Translations under genes and position numbers: made by a program
NCBI GenBank assembly: GCA_910586355.1
Contig: CAJUHJ010000005.1
Location: forward strand, 62,001 to 126,000
Direction: 5' to 3'
Length of the DNA: 64,000 nucleotides
DNA from: an uncultured Lachnospiraceae bacterium
GTDB lineage: Bacteria; Bacillota; Clostridia; Lachnospirales; Lachnospiraceae
The notes under the pieces: model-generated
Database searches by the model: none
Seen by the model: only the letters and a program-made list of their open reading frames with translations
What the model was told of the DNA's origin: nothing
Part shown: piece after piece, positions 53,268 through 61,928 of the stretch
Position numbering within the stretch: position 1 is the first letter of the stretch
Layout of the letters: every line of letters starts with the position of its first letter

Positions 53268-54683
53268 TTAAAACCGAAAATAAATAAATGGATTATACGC
53301 ATCGGCAGACAACGATACAATACAAAGTAAAAAGATACAAAGTAAACCCGCCGCCTCGATAAGCGGAATTCTTTCTCTTTCTGCAAGCGCTCTTTTAAAC
53401 TTCGGAAAAGCAGCCTGCAAAATACCGCACAAGAGAAAGCAGCTAAACAGCGCCAGCGCCACCTCAATATTTATACAAGAAAACAAATTGTATTCTCCTC
53501 TTTGATAAACAAACATTCCTTTTAAATAACCGAACCCTTCGCGAATCGATTCAATTCGGAAAAACGGCCAGGCACAGACTACCACAATCCATGCGTACAG
53601 ATGATTCAGCATTTTTATCGGGTTTTTATCCAGTAGTTTTCCAAACCCCAACCGCTCCAACACCATAAATACTCCATGCAACATTCCCCAGAATATAAAA
53701 TTTAATCCCGCTCCATGCCAAAATCCAGTCAGAAAAAATACAAGGAATAAATTGATATAAGTACGGACGTTTCCTTTCCGATTGCCTCCCAATGGAATGT
53801 AAACATATTCTTTAAACCATGTTGAAAGGGAAATATGCCACCTTGTCCAAAATTCCCGAATAGATTTTGAAATATAAGGATAATTAAAGTTTTCTTTAAA
53901 CTCAAATCCAAACATTGCCCCAAGACCGATTGCCATGTCAGAGTAGCCGGAAAAATCATAATAAAGCTGGAAAGAATACATTATCATAATCATCCATAAC
54001 AGTCCTGTACTCAATTGTTCCGTTTGAAAGGCGAGCAGCATATCCACATATTTTCCCATTACATTTGATAACAGAACTTTTTTTCCAAGCCCATAAACAA
54101 AACGTTTCACGCCGTAAGCTCTTTTTTCATCTGTATGAATCCTGTGCTTCATCTGTTCTTCAATATCTTTATATTTTACAATAGGGCCGGCAACCAGCTG
54201 CGGAAAAAGGGAAATGTATAACAACAAATAAAAGAAATTTTTCTGTGCATTGACTTCTTTTTTATAAACGTCAATCACATAGGACATTGCCTGAAACGTA
54301 TAAAAAGAAATGCCAAGCGGCAGCGCAAACTGGCTGAGAGAAATCGTATCGTTTCCCAAAACACGATTGATACTTCCTGCAAAAAAATTGAAATATTTGA
54401 AAAACGCCAGTAGTGAAATATTAAATACCACTCCCAAAAAAAGCAATATTTTTTGAAAGCAAATTTTTTCACACGCAATTAATATTCCAAAAATATAATT
54501 CATCAATACAGAAAAAAGCAGTAGAAAGATATAGACCGGTTCTCCCCACGCATAAAAAATAAGGCTGGCAACCAATAATACAATATTTTCTGCTTTATCA
54601 TTTTTCGTATGTTCTGCAATGAAATACAAAATTAAAGTCGCCGGCAAAAATATCCACAAAAAAGTCATTGAACTAAAATACAT
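53268..54683 (-). CDS. MBOAT O-acyltransferase (AlgI/DltB family)
   Basis: The 471-aa membrane protein has about 11 predicted transmembrane segments. It has the MBOAT hallmarks YYDFSGYSDMAIGLGAMFGF, NFNYPYISKSIREFWTRWHISLS and the catalytic His in FLTGFWHGAGLNF. It moves acyl groups across the membrane for transfer to a surface polymer by the DHHW partner gene 18 nt downstream. It is the first gene behind a TTGATT-17-TAGAAT promoter at 54731-54759. The polymer could be a cell wall glycan; no biosynthetic cluster is adjacent. Confidence 0.93.
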   Translation of the reverse strand: MYFSSMTFLWIFLPATLILYFIAEHTKNDKAENIVLLVASLIFYAWGEPVYIFLLLFSVLMNYIFGILIACEKICFQKILLFLGVVFNISLLAFFKYFNFFAGSINRVLGNDTISLSQFALPLGISFYTFQAMSYVIDVYKKEVNAQKNFFYLLLYISLFPQLVAGPIVKYKDIEEQMKHRIHTDEKRAYGVKRFVYGLGKKVLLSNVMGKYVDMLLAFQTEQLSTGLLWMIMIMYSFQLYYDFSGYSDMAIGLGAMFGFEFKENFNYPYISKSIREFWTRWHISLSTWFKEYVYIPLGGNRKGNVRTYINLFLVFFLTGFWHGAGLNFIFWGMLHGVFMVLERLGFGKLLDKNPIKMLNHLYAWIVVVCAWPFFRIESIREGFGYLKGMFVYQRGEYNLFSCINIEVALALFSCFLLCGILQAAFPKFKRALAERERIPLIEAAGLLCIFLLCIVSLSADAYNPFIYFRF

Positions 54684-54730
54684 ATTTTCATCTCCATAAT
54701 CACAATACAGCCCTTTATCAACCCAACTTC

Positions 54731-54759
54731 ATTCTAATAAAGTCTACCTGAGAAATCAA
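54731..54759 (-). promoter_or_regulatory. Sigma-70-type promoter for the MBOAT-DHHW-PRTase operon
   Basis: Minus strand TTGATT, a 17-nt spacer, TAGAAT; GGAGAT precedes the ATG at 54683. Confidence 0.65.
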
Positions 54760-54863
54760 GCAATTCCCCAAAATACAAAAGCAATAAATTTTCAGAATAT
54801 TTATAAACTTATTTTAATGATTTCAGTTATAATTAATACTTATAAGTTTTTATCAATTTTATA

Positions 54864-54892
54864 TTGACTTTTTCATTTATTTGATATACAAT
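54864..54892 (+). promoter_or_regulatory. Sigma-70-type promoter for an unassigned transcript
   Basis: TTGACT, a 17-nt spacer, TACAAT. There is no substantial ORF downstream before the terminator at 55160-55201. Confidence 0.75.
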
Positions 54893-54898
54893 AAATTT

Positions 54899-55201
54899 AT
54901 CAAAAAACATACTACATAAAATCTTAAGAAAAGGAGGTACAGTCCACCAAAAACGTCATCTTATATTTTTAAAAAATCCTTGTAGAAGGTATCCATTCCA
55001 ACTCAGACAAGTAAACGGCTTTGTAAGTTCCGGACAGAGGTGCAGTTGCAATATTCAGATATGTTTCCTGTTCAAAAAAGGAAGTTCTTATTCGTTTCAA
55101 GTATTTGACAATGGAAAATAAAATAACGGAGGTAAAATCCCATGGACAGCATAGTTTAAAAGCGTCATCAAATAATAAACATTTGATGACGCTTCTTTTT
55201 T
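54899..55201 (+). ncRNA. Putative ~300-nt non-coding RNA of unknown class
   Basis: A good promoter and a very strong terminator delimit this transcript, with no ORF above a few codons between. Features are AAAGGAGGTACAGTCC near the 5' end, TTTCCTGTTCAAAAAAGGAA (a small hairpin), CAGAGGTGCAGTTGCA, and near the 3' end GGAGGTAAAATCCC followed by ATG and four more codons (MDSIV). I compared it by eye with lysine, T-box, THF, c-di-GMP, 6S, SRP and tmRNA patterns and found no match. Converges on queT and shares its terminator. Confidence 0.5.
55160..55201. terminator. Strong bidirectional terminator
   Basis: AAGCGTCATCAAAT and ATTTGATGACGCTT pair over 14 bp, with T6 to the right. It ends the rightward transcript and, on the other strand, queT (stop at 55217). 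Confidence 0.93.
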
Positions 55202-55216
55202 ATTTTTAATCAAAAT

Positions 55217-55744
55217 TTATTTTTTAAAACGAACCGGTTCCGTCTGTTTTCCGAAACTTGATTTAAAAATCACATTTCGATATTTCATTAACACTCCAAG
55301 CAAAATCATTCCAAAAACTCCACAAGACAGAATTTCTCCTATGCCCACCGTCAGCATAAAGTACGGAATCGACCCTTCAAATTGATATACATAGGCAAGA
55401 ATAAACGGCACAATTATGGTATTTGATAAAATTGGCGGAATTGGCGCGAGCCACTCATGTTTCCGCAAAAGATATGTTCCAACCGCTCCAATGAATGTGG
55501 CTAAACTACCAAATACAATATCAAGCGGCAGACAGCCCGTTAGCAAATTGCTTAATATACAGCCTATCGTAAGCCCTGGTATTGCTGCCGGCGTAAAAAA
55601 CGGCAAAATTGTCAATGCTTCGGAAAATCGTATCTGAATCGCATAATTTGCCAGTCCCAAAACATTTGCAAGCAACGTCAGAACAACATACAATGCAGCT
55701 ATCATAGCTGCGTGGGTAATAAATAATACTTTTTTGTCTCTCAT
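55217..55744 (-). CDS. queT: QueT family queuosine precursor transporter (ECF S component)
   Basis: This 175-aa membrane protein has five to six predicted segments and the QueT N-terminus IAALYVVLTLLANVLGLANYAIQIRFSEALTILPFF. It is the substrate-binding unit of an ECF transporter, proposed for preQ1 or a related queuosine precursor. The shared ECF module genes are not nearby, as usual for group II S components. The leader has a TTGACA-16-TATAAT promoter and a preQ1-I riboswitch overlapping the AAAGGAG ribosome binding site, which supports the ligand. Confidence 0.93.
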   Translation of the reverse strand: MRDKKVLFITHAAMIAALYVVLTLLANVLGLANYAIQIRFSEALTILPFFTPAAIPGLTIGCILSNLLTGCLPLDIVFGSLATFIGAVGTYLLRKHEWLAPIPPILSNTIIVPFILAYVYQFEGSIPYFMLTVGIGEILSCGVFGMILLGVLMKYRNVIFKSSFGKQTEPVRFKK

Positions 55745-55754
55745 CTTTCTTATT

Positions 55755-55797
55755 CTCCTTTAGTTTTGTTTTAGGTGAGGAAGGTCTCGAACTCACC
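55755..55797 (-). promoter_or_regulatory. PreQ1-I riboswitch upstream of queT
   Basis: The minus strand reads GTGAG, loop TTCGAGACCTTC, CTCAC, then CTAAAACAAAACTAAAGGAG. This is the preQ1-I layout: a five-pair stem, a TTCxAGxxACC-like loop and an A-rich tail with AACTA. The tail runs straight into the ribosome binding site, so control is likely at translation. Confidence 0.85.
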
Positions 55798-55842
55798 GTT
55801 TTAATTTAGAAAATCCCTGTTTTAAGGGTTTTCCGAAGTTTT

Positions 55843-55870
55843 ATTATAAAGGAAACTGGGGAAATGTCAA
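55843..55870 (-). promoter_or_regulatory. Promoter for queT
   Basis: Consensus TTGACA, 16-nt spacer and consensus TATAAT on the minus strand, about 40 nt upstream of the riboswitch. Confidence 0.85.
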
Positions 55871-55929
55871 GCCCTGTCTCAACTTTTGATACTATGTGAT
55901 AAAATGAGATAACGATAAAAAATTTAAAA

Positions 55930-55956
55930 AGAGCCACTTGAAATACATGTGGCTCT
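55930..55956 (-). terminator. Rho-independent terminator downstream of the toxin gene
   Basis: AGAGCCAC and GTGGCTCT with an 11-nt loop, then TTTTTAAATTTTTT on the minus strand. Confidence 0.75.
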
Positions 55957-55966
55957 CTTGTATAAT
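55938..55966 (+). promoter_or_regulatory. Promoter for the antisense RNA antitoxin
   Basis: TTGAAA, a 17-nt spacer, TATAAT reading toward the toxin 3' end. It overlaps an AGAGCCAC/GTGGCTCT hairpin (55930-55956) that on the minus strand is a terminator with a T run. Confidence 0.7.
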
Positions 55967-55972
55967 CTAATC

Positions 55973-56078
55973 AGAAAGGTTATCGGCCTTAAGTTCCGAT
56001 TTGCCCTCAGTAAAATTTTAACTAATTAAAGAAATAAGCGTCCAACTTTCTCAGGGTCGGGATGCTTATTTCTTTTTA
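55973..56078 (+). ncRNA. Antisense RNA antitoxin (RatA-like)
   Basis: It begins about 7 nt after TATAAT at 55961-55966 and ends at the GAAATAAGC/GCTTATTTC hairpin (56031-56072) with T5. Its 3' part is complementary to the end of the toxin ORF and the toxin mRNA 3' region. This is the convergent layout of TxpA/RatA-type type I systems. Confidence 0.75.
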
Positions 56079-56146
56079 TAATTATCTATGTATGACAGGG
56101 CTGTAAATATTACAAGCAATAATGTTAATACTTCCATCATGCTCAT
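56066..56146 (-). CDS. Type I toxin, 26-aa holin-like membrane peptide
   Basis: The 26-aa peptide starts MSMMEVLTLLLVIFTALSYI and ends in a short charged tail (KKK). It has the single hydrophobic helix plus polar end of the Firmicutes holin-like/TxpA toxins. The GAGGGTGG ribosome binding site is sequestered by an upstream CCCTCT in a hairpin, limiting translation of the full-length mRNA. A TTGAGA-17-TATAAT promoter lies at 56226-56254. An antisense RNA converges on its 3' end. It is too short for automated gene calling. Confidence 0.8.
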   Translation of the reverse strand: MSMMEVLTLLLVIFTALSYIDNYKKK

Positions 56147-56225
56147 CAGCACCACCCTCTTTCGCTGGACTAGAGGGCATCTTAAAGAACTTCGCATCCT
56201 GCTTTCTTTTCAACTATACTGTCTT

Positions 56226-56254
56226 ATTATAACCTGAGTATATCTATTTCTCAA
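56226..56254 (-). promoter_or_regulatory. Promoter for the type I toxin mRNA
   Basis: Minus strand TTGAGA, a 17-nt spacer, TATAAT; the 5' UTR is about 70 nt and folds over the ribosome binding site. Confidence 0.8.
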
Positions 56255-56471
56255 TCTAAAATAGAAATTGGACTTCTTATGATTATTTACTGACAGCCAA
56301 TTACAAATATTTCAGAAAAACAAAACTCACAATGTATTTTGTCGCCAAATTTAACATAAATAGAGACATAATGAGACATGCTTTTGTTTCTTTCCCCATT
56401 GATTTTATTAAACTATTGCACTAAAATAAAACTAAATAATCCACAAGAGAAAGGCCAGAGGCAAACCTATC

Positions 56472-57584
56472 ATGTATTTAATGTTAAAAGACACCCCTAT
56501 ATTATATTTTGATTTAGATGAATTTATCGTAGAAGTAATCCAAAATGATTTACTTCCATACTGCCTTCGATCAAATATTCGGCCGGCAAACGGTATGAAA
56601 GATATTCTCCACAATATACAAACCGTTAAAGAATATTTAAGCAGCAGAATGTTATCCCTTTCAAGAGACAACGCCAAGCAAATCTACGCTGCATTTCAGA
56701 TTCCTCAAATTGATTCTACTGACAATCGCGTTAATATCTGCATCAAATGTAAAGGCGTATCCATTCAAGACAGTTATTGGATAAAGCAAGATACTACTAA
56801 TACAAAATGGTGTAATGTAAATATACGGCAAAATAATTTAAGTGACATCGCAGACATATCTTTAAGCGGCTTTAATCCGACTATCGCTACAAATGCTATT
56901 TGCCCAGAATTAACAACCAAAGGACTGTTTCGTAAAGGCTGGGTACATATCGGTGAAAATCTTTATATGTTAAAATCCGACAGAACAAACAATTTCGTAA
57001 ATACAAAAATGGAAATCCTGGCTTCAGAAATTTTAGAGTGTTTTGAAAATACAATCGAAAGTATCGTTTATGCCGGGGATATTAAAAATACGGCTGATGG
57101 ATTAGCAGTCATTTCAATCTGCCAAAATTTTGTGGAAGAAGACTATTCTTTTATAGAGGCATGGGAGTTTATGAATTACCTAAAAAGATGTGATATAGAT
57201 TTTAGAACCTATTGCCTTTCACAATGGGGCTCCGAATTTGCCAGTATACCAGTTTTGGATTATATCATTATCAATCCCGACAGACATACGCAGAACTATG
57301 GCGCATTAATGAACAACAATACAGGTAAAATTGAAAAACTGGCTCCTCTTTTCGACTTTAACTGCGCGCTTGTCGCCGACTATTTTATGCGTGATGCTTC
57401 TGATACATTTAACCAGATGTTTAATACAAAAGAAACCATGCGTGAACTTGCATTTAAATTCTTAGATTATACAAATATTAAATTTAATGAACAGAAATTT
57501 CTTAAAATCTTAGAACACAATAAAGAGTACGAGTATATATTTGACCGCGTACATAAACGAATAGAAGAATTAAATATAATATAA
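56472..57584 (+). CDS. HipA-like kinase domain protein
   Basis: The 370-aa protein has a C-terminal part with the HipA-type kinase landmarks: DYIIINPDRHTQNYGALMNN (catalytic N-x-D-x-H-x-x-N) and KLAPLFDFNCAL (metal-binding D-F/Y-D equivalent). The N-terminal half is not like HipA's N-subdomain 1, so this is a distant member. HipA kinases phosphorylate translation factors or aminoacyl-tRNA synthetases in toxin-antitoxin systems. No HipB-like DNA-binding gene is adjacent, so it is an orphan. The start region has AGAGG upstream; the second Met (codon 4) is possible. Confidence 0.78.
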   Translation: MYLMLKDTPILYFDLDEFIVEVIQNDLLPYCLRSNIRPANGMKDILHNIQTVKEYLSSRMLSLSRDNAKQIYAAFQIPQIDSTDNRVNICIKCKGVSIQDSYWIKQDTTNTKWCNVNIRQNNLSDIADISLSGFNPTIATNAICPELTTKGLFRKGWVHIGENLYMLKSDRTNNFVNTKMEILASEILECFENTIESIVYAGDIKNTADGLAVISICQNFVEEDYSFIEAWEFMNYLKRCDIDFRTYCLSQWGSEFASIPVLDYIIINPDRHTQNYGALMNNNTGKIEKLAPLFDFNCALVADYFMRDASDTFNQMFNTKETMRELAFKFLDYTNIKFNEQKFLKILEHNKEYEYIFDRVHKRIEELNII

Positions 57585-57585
57585 A

Positions 57586-57622
57586 ATATGCCGCTATTTT
57601 TATTTAAAAGCGGCATATTTTA
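57586..57622. terminator. Bidirectional terminator between the HipA-like gene and the atp operon
   Basis: AAAATATGCCGCT and AGCGGCATATTTT form a 13-bp stem with T/A runs on both sides. Confidence 0.92.
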
Positions 57623-57634
57623 TATTTTAACTTA

Positions 57635-58048
57635 TTATTTCATATCTTTTACATCAATTCGTGTCAAAGCTTTTCGAAGTGCAAATTCTGCGCGCGCCAG
57701 GTCTATGTCTGCTGTTTTTGCTGATAAACGATCTTCCGCACGCTTTTTCGCAGCTTCTGCGCGTCCAACGTCAATTTCATCTGCCCATTCCGCTATCTCT
57801 GCTAAAAGAGTTACCTGATTGGATAAAATCTCCGCGAATCCTGCATGTACAGCGGCAATTTTTTCACCTTCTGCTTCATGGATTATTACTGCGCCCGGCG
57901 CTAAAACAGTGGTAAGCGGAATATGATTTTTATAAACGCCAATCTGCCCGGAATTTGTTGTAAACTCAATCATTTCTGCTTCTCCGGTATAAAATATCCG
58001 ATCCGGTGTAATCACCTGTACCTGAAACATCTTCTCATTATCTGCCAT
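57635..58048 (-). CDS. atpC: F-type ATP synthase epsilon subunit
   Basis: The 137-aa central-stalk subunit has the beta-sandwich N-domain (FQVQVITPDRIFYTGEAEMIEF then GQIGVYKNHIPLTTVLAPG) and a two-helix C-domain (RAEAAKKRAEDRL). The helical domain allows autoinhibition in many bacteria. It is the last gene of the operon, 11 nt after atpD. Confidence 0.96.
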   Translation of the reverse strand: MADNEKMFQVQVITPDRIFYTGEAEMIEFTTNSGQIGVYKNHIPLTTVLAPGAVIIHEAEGEKIAAVHAGFAEILSNQVTLLAEIAEWADEIDVGRAEAAKKRAEDRLSAKTADIDLARAEFALRKALTRIDVKDMK

Positions 58049-58059
58049 ACCATCACCCC

Positions 58060-59451
58060 TTACTTCACGCGGGCACGTACTTCATCAATTGTTCCTGCAT
58101 TTAAGAAATGACCTTCTGGCACATCATCTAATTTTCCTTGCAAAATTTCAGAAAAACCTCTGACTGTTTCTGCAATGGGCACATATTTTCCTTCTAATCC
58201 GGTAAACTGGCCTGCTACAAAGAACGGCTGAGATAAAAATCTCTGGACTTTTCTTGCACGATTTACGACCAGCTTATCATCCTCTGATAATTCATCCATA
58301 CCAAGGATTGCAATAATATCCTGAAGCTCCTTATATTTCTGTAAAATTTCCTGAACCCCGCGGGCAACTTCAAAATGCTCCTGCCCTACAATTCGAGGGT
58401 CTAAGATTCTCGACGTAGAACCAAGCGGATCCACTGCCGGATAAATACCAAGCTCTGCAATTGAACGTTCCAAAACGGTTGTTGCATCCAAATGGGCAAA
58501 CGTTGTCGCCGGAGCTGGGTCTGTCAAGTCGTCGGCTGGAACATATACGGCCTGGACAGATGTAATAGAGCCGTTTTTCGTAGAAGTAATACGCTCTTGC
58601 AGCGTACCCATTTCCGTCTGAAGCGTCGGCTGATAACCTACTGCCGACGGCATACGTCCAAGCAAAGCGGATACTTCAGAACCTGCCTGTGTAAATCTAA
58701 AAATATTATCAATAAACAAAAGAACATCTTTACCGCCTTTATCGCGGAAATATTCTGCCATTGTAAGCCCTGAAAGACCAACGCGCATCCTGGCTCCAGG
58801 CGGCTCATTCATCTGGCCGAATACCATTGTTGTTTTATCTATAACGCCAGATTCCTTCATTTCATAATAAAGGTCATTTCCCTCTCGGGTACGCTCTCCA
58901 ACTCCTGTAAATACAGAATAACCGCCATGCTCTGTTGCAATATTATGAATTAATTCCTGAATCAGTACCGTCTTACCTACACCTGCGCCACCAAAAAGAC
59001 CAATTTTTCCGCCCTTCTGATAAGGACAAAGTAAATCTACTACTTTAATTCCAGTCTCTAACATCTCCTGCGAGGTTGACTGTTCTTCAAAAGAAGGTGC
59101 CTTTCTATGAATCGGCCAATATTCCACACCCTTTGGAGGCTTAACCTCATCTATCGGCTCGCCTAAGACATTGAACATACGCCCCAGCGTATTCTCGCCA
59201 ACTGGGACACTGATTGGCGCTCCAGTCGCTTCTGCATCCATTCCGCGGACAAGACCATCCGTAGAACCCATGGCAATACATCTGACCGTATCATCACCCA
59301 AATGCTGAGACACTTCCACTACTAACTTGTTGCCTTCTCGTGTCGTAACGTTAATAGCATCATTAATCTCCGGCAAATTCCCTTCTGAAAATTTAATATC
59401 CAGAACGGCGCCAATAATCTGAGTGATTTTACCTATATTCTTATCTGCCAT
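58060..59451 (-). CDS. atpD: F-type ATP synthase beta subunit
   Basis: The 463-aa catalytic subunit has the Walker A GGAGVGKTVLIQELI at about residue 153, the GERTREGNDLY motif with the catalytic Glu, and DVLLFIDNIFRFTQAGSEVSALLGRMPSAVGYQPTL, which includes the alpha/beta signature. DELSEDD of the DELSEED torque lever is present. It follows atpG after 86 nt, the widest gap in the operon. Confidence 0.97.
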   Translation of the reverse strand: MADKNIGKITQIIGAVLDIKFSEGNLPEINDAINVTTREGNKLVVEVSQHLGDDTVRCIAMGSTDGLVRGMDAEATGAPISVPVGENTLGRMFNVLGEPIDEVKPPKGVEYWPIHRKAPSFEEQSTSQEMLETGIKVVDLLCPYQKGGKIGLFGGAGVGKTVLIQELIHNIATEHGGYSVFTGVGERTREGNDLYYEMKESGVIDKTTMVFGQMNEPPGARMRVGLSGLTMAEYFRDKGGKDVLLFIDNIFRFTQAGSEVSALLGRMPSAVGYQPTLQTEMGTLQERITSTKNGSITSVQAVYVPADDLTDPAPATTFAHLDATTVLERSIAELGIYPAVDPLGSTSRILDPRIVGQEHFEVARGVQEILQKYKELQDIIAILGMDELSEDDKLVVNRARKVQRFLSQPFFVAGQFTGLEGKYVPIAETVRGFSEILQGKLDDVPEGHFLNAGTIDEVRARVK

Positions 59452-59537
59452 CTTTTTCTATCACTCCTTATTATATTCGGTTTCTATGCAATGCACGTAT
59501 ACCGCAATTCTCATCCCTTAATTTCTTTAATCGCTGA

Positions 59538-60392
59538 TTAAGAGATTGCAGACGCACCTGCAATAATTTCTGTTAATTCCTGTGTAATCGAACCCTGACG
59601 CGCCCGATTATATTTCAGCGATAAATCACCAATCATTTCTTCTGCATTGCTTGTCGCAGAATCCATCGCCTGCATTCTGGCTCCATTTTCACTGGCAGCC
59701 GCTTCTACCAGCGCCCCATAGAAAAGACTTGTAATATATTTTGGTATGATTAAATCCAAAGCCTCTTCCTCATTCGGCTCATAATTCATCAGAATATTAG
59801 AATCCTCTGTGCTATCTTCTTCATTAAATTCTACCGGAAGCAGTTTCAAAAGTTTTGGCTCATGGCTCACTGTATTCTTAAAATGCGTGTATGCCAGATA
59901 AATTTCACCAATTTCTCCCTCTTGAAACGCTTTCAAAATCTGTTTACAGATTGCTGCTGCATCTTCATAAACCGGGGCTTCCATCACAGTGGAATAATCT
60001 TCTGCAATCTCGTATCCCCGACGTTCCAATGCATCTTTCCCCTTACTTCCAATCGCAAATATTTTAACTTCATCCTTTTGAAATGTGCTGTCTGTCACCA
60101 ATTTCACTACATTCGAATTATATCCGCCTGCTAATCCGCGGTTTGAAGTAATTACAACAACTGCCTTTTTTGCTGACTCGCCAGCGCTTAGATAAGGATG
60201 ACGAATCGTCCCCGAACGCTTTAGCATAGAAATTACAGTCTGATACATATAGTTAAAATATGGATTCGTCTCTTCTGCGCGGTTTTTTGCCTTCTGCAGT
60301 TTTACAGTAGAAACAAGCTTCATGGCTTTTGTGATTTGCTGCGTACTCTGTATGCTGCTTCTTCTTCGCTTAATGTCTCTCATCGAGGCCAT
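59538..60392 (-). CDS. atpG: F-type ATP synthase gamma subunit
   Basis: This 284-aa rotor subunit has coiled-coil ends: MASMRDIKRRRSSIQSTQQITKAMKLVSTVKLQKA at the start and MDSATSNAEEMIGDLSLKYNRARQGSITQELTEIIAGASAI at the end. The ATG at 60392 is chosen over a GTG three codons upstream because the protein family begins MASMRD. Confidence 0.96.
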   Translation of the reverse strand: MASMRDIKRRRSSIQSTQQITKAMKLVSTVKLQKAKNRAEETNPYFNYMYQTVISMLKRSGTIRHPYLSAGESAKKAVVVITSNRGLAGGYNSNVVKLVTDSTFQKDEVKIFAIGSKGKDALERRGYEIAEDYSTVMEAPVYEDAAAICKQILKAFQEGEIGEIYLAYTHFKNTVSHEPKLLKLLPVEFNEEDSTEDSNILMNYEPNEEEALDLIIPKYITSLFYGALVEAAASENGARMQAMDSATSNAEEMIGDLSLKYNRARQGSITQELTEIIAGASAIS

Positions 60393-60413
60393 TTCGTCCA
60401 CCGCCTTTCATTT

Positions 60414-61928
60414 CTACTGAAAAGATTTTTTGCACTCTTCAATTGCTTTTATAAGCGCTTTCTCATTTTCCTCTTTTACTTCTTTTGTCTTTCGGATAGA
60501 CTCTAAAATCTCTGGATATTTTGTCTCCACATACTCAAAAAGTTCATCCTGAAAACGCAAAATATCTTCTACTGGAATATCTATGAGATACTTCTTTGTC
60601 GCTGCATAAATAATAATAACCTGATTTTCCACTGGCATCGGCTGATATTGCGGCTGTTTCAAAATCTCACGAATTCGCTCACCCTGCGCTAACTTCTCTT
60701 TTGTATCTGCATCCAGTTCTGACCCAAACTGAGAAAATGCCGCTAATTCGCGATACTGCGCCAGCTCTACACGAATCGGCGCTGCAATTTTTTTCATCGC
60801 TTTAATCTGTGCCGATCCTCCTACTCGTGATACGGAAAGACCGGCATTGATAGCCGGGCGGAAACCAGCATTAAACATATCTGTTTCCAGATAAATCTGA
60901 CCGTCTGTAATAGAAATTACGTTCGTTGGAATATATGCTGATACGTCGCCTGCCTGTGTTTCAATAATCGGAAGTGCAGTCAGTGAACCTCCGCCTAAAC
61001 TGTCATTCAATTTTGCCGCCCGCTCCAATAATCTGGAATGAAGATAAAATACATCTCCCGGATAAGCTTCTCGTCCAGGCGGACGTTTTAAGAGTAAAGA
61101 AAGCGTACGGTATGCAGCCGCATGTTTACTTAAATCATCATAAACAACCAGCACATCCTGCCCGTTTTCCATCCATTCTTCTCCGATTGCACATCCTGAA
61201 TATGGTGCAATATACTGCAGTGGAGCAAGTTCACTTGCAGTAGAAGCTACAACTGTGGTATAAGACATTGCGCCAAACTCTTCTAATGTCTTTACAATAG
61301 AAGCAACCGTCGACGCTTTCTGTCCAATTGCTACGTAAATACATTTTACGTCTTTACCTTTTTGATTGATAATCGTATCAACTGCAATTGCTGTCTTTCC
61401 AGTCTGTTTGTCACCAATGATAAGCTCACGCTGTCCCCGTCCAATCGGTACCATGGCGTCAATCGCCTTAATACCAGTTTGAAGCGGAGTATCCACAGAT
61501 TTTCTAGAAATTACACCGCTTGCAACACGTTCAATTTTACGGAACTTATTTGTCTCAATCGGCCCCTTGCCGTCAATCGGCTGTCCTAACGCATTGACTA
61601 CACGTCCTAACATTGCATCGCCGACAGGAACCTCTACTACTCTTCCCGTTGTTTTAACCGTATCTCCTTCATTGATACTTCTGGCGTCACCAAGTAAAAC
61701 TGCACCAACATTATCTTCCTCTAAATTAAGTATCATTCCATACACTTCACCAGGGAATTCAAGAAGCTCGCCCTGCATTGCATTTTCCAGGCCATGAATA
61801 CGTGCAATACCATCTGCCACCTGAATTACAGTACCTACATCCGCTACGGAAAGCTGCGCTGCATATCTTTTAATTTGCTCTTTTATCACAGAACTGATTT
61901 CTTCTGGTTTTAAATTCATGGAACTCAT
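60414..61928 (-). CDS. atpA: F-type ATP synthase alpha subunit
   Basis: The 504-aa non-catalytic hexamer subunit has the P-loop GDKQTGKTAIAVDTIINQ at about residue 170 and GRDCMCP-free, standard PAINAGLSVSRVGGSAQIKAMK with the arginine finger context SVSRVG. ATP is bound but not hydrolysed. The start overlaps the atpH stop by 4 nt. Confidence 0.97.
   Translation of the reverse strand: MSSMNLKPEEISSVIKEQIKRYAAQLSVADVGTVIQVADGIARIHGLENAMQGELLEFPGEVYGMILNLEEDNVGAVLLGDARSINEGDTVKTTGRVVEVPVGDAMLGRVVNALGQPIDGKGPIETNKFRKIERVASGVISRKSVDTPLQTGIKAIDAMVPIGRGQRELIIGDKQTGKTAIAVDTIINQKGKDVKCIYVAIGQKASTVASIVKTLEEFGAMSYTTVVASTASELAPLQYIAPYSGCAIGEEWMENGQDVLVVYDDLSKHAAAYRTLSLLLKRPPGREAYPGDVFYLHSRLLERAAKLNDSLGGGSLTALPIIETQAGDVSAYIPTNVISITDGQIYLETDMFNAGFRPAINAGLSVSRVGGSAQIKAMKKIAAPIRVELAQYRELAAFSQFGSELDADTKEKLAQGERIREILKQPQYQPMPVENQVIIIYAATKKYLIDIPVEDILRFQDELFEYVETKYPEILESIRKTKEVKEENEKALIKAIEECKKSFQ

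Noticed and set aside
54899..55150. Lysine riboswitch suggested by CAGAGGTGC
   Set aside because: Only this short piece fits; the AGTA and GGCGCCGAAG-like parts of the L-box are missing and no lysine gene follows.
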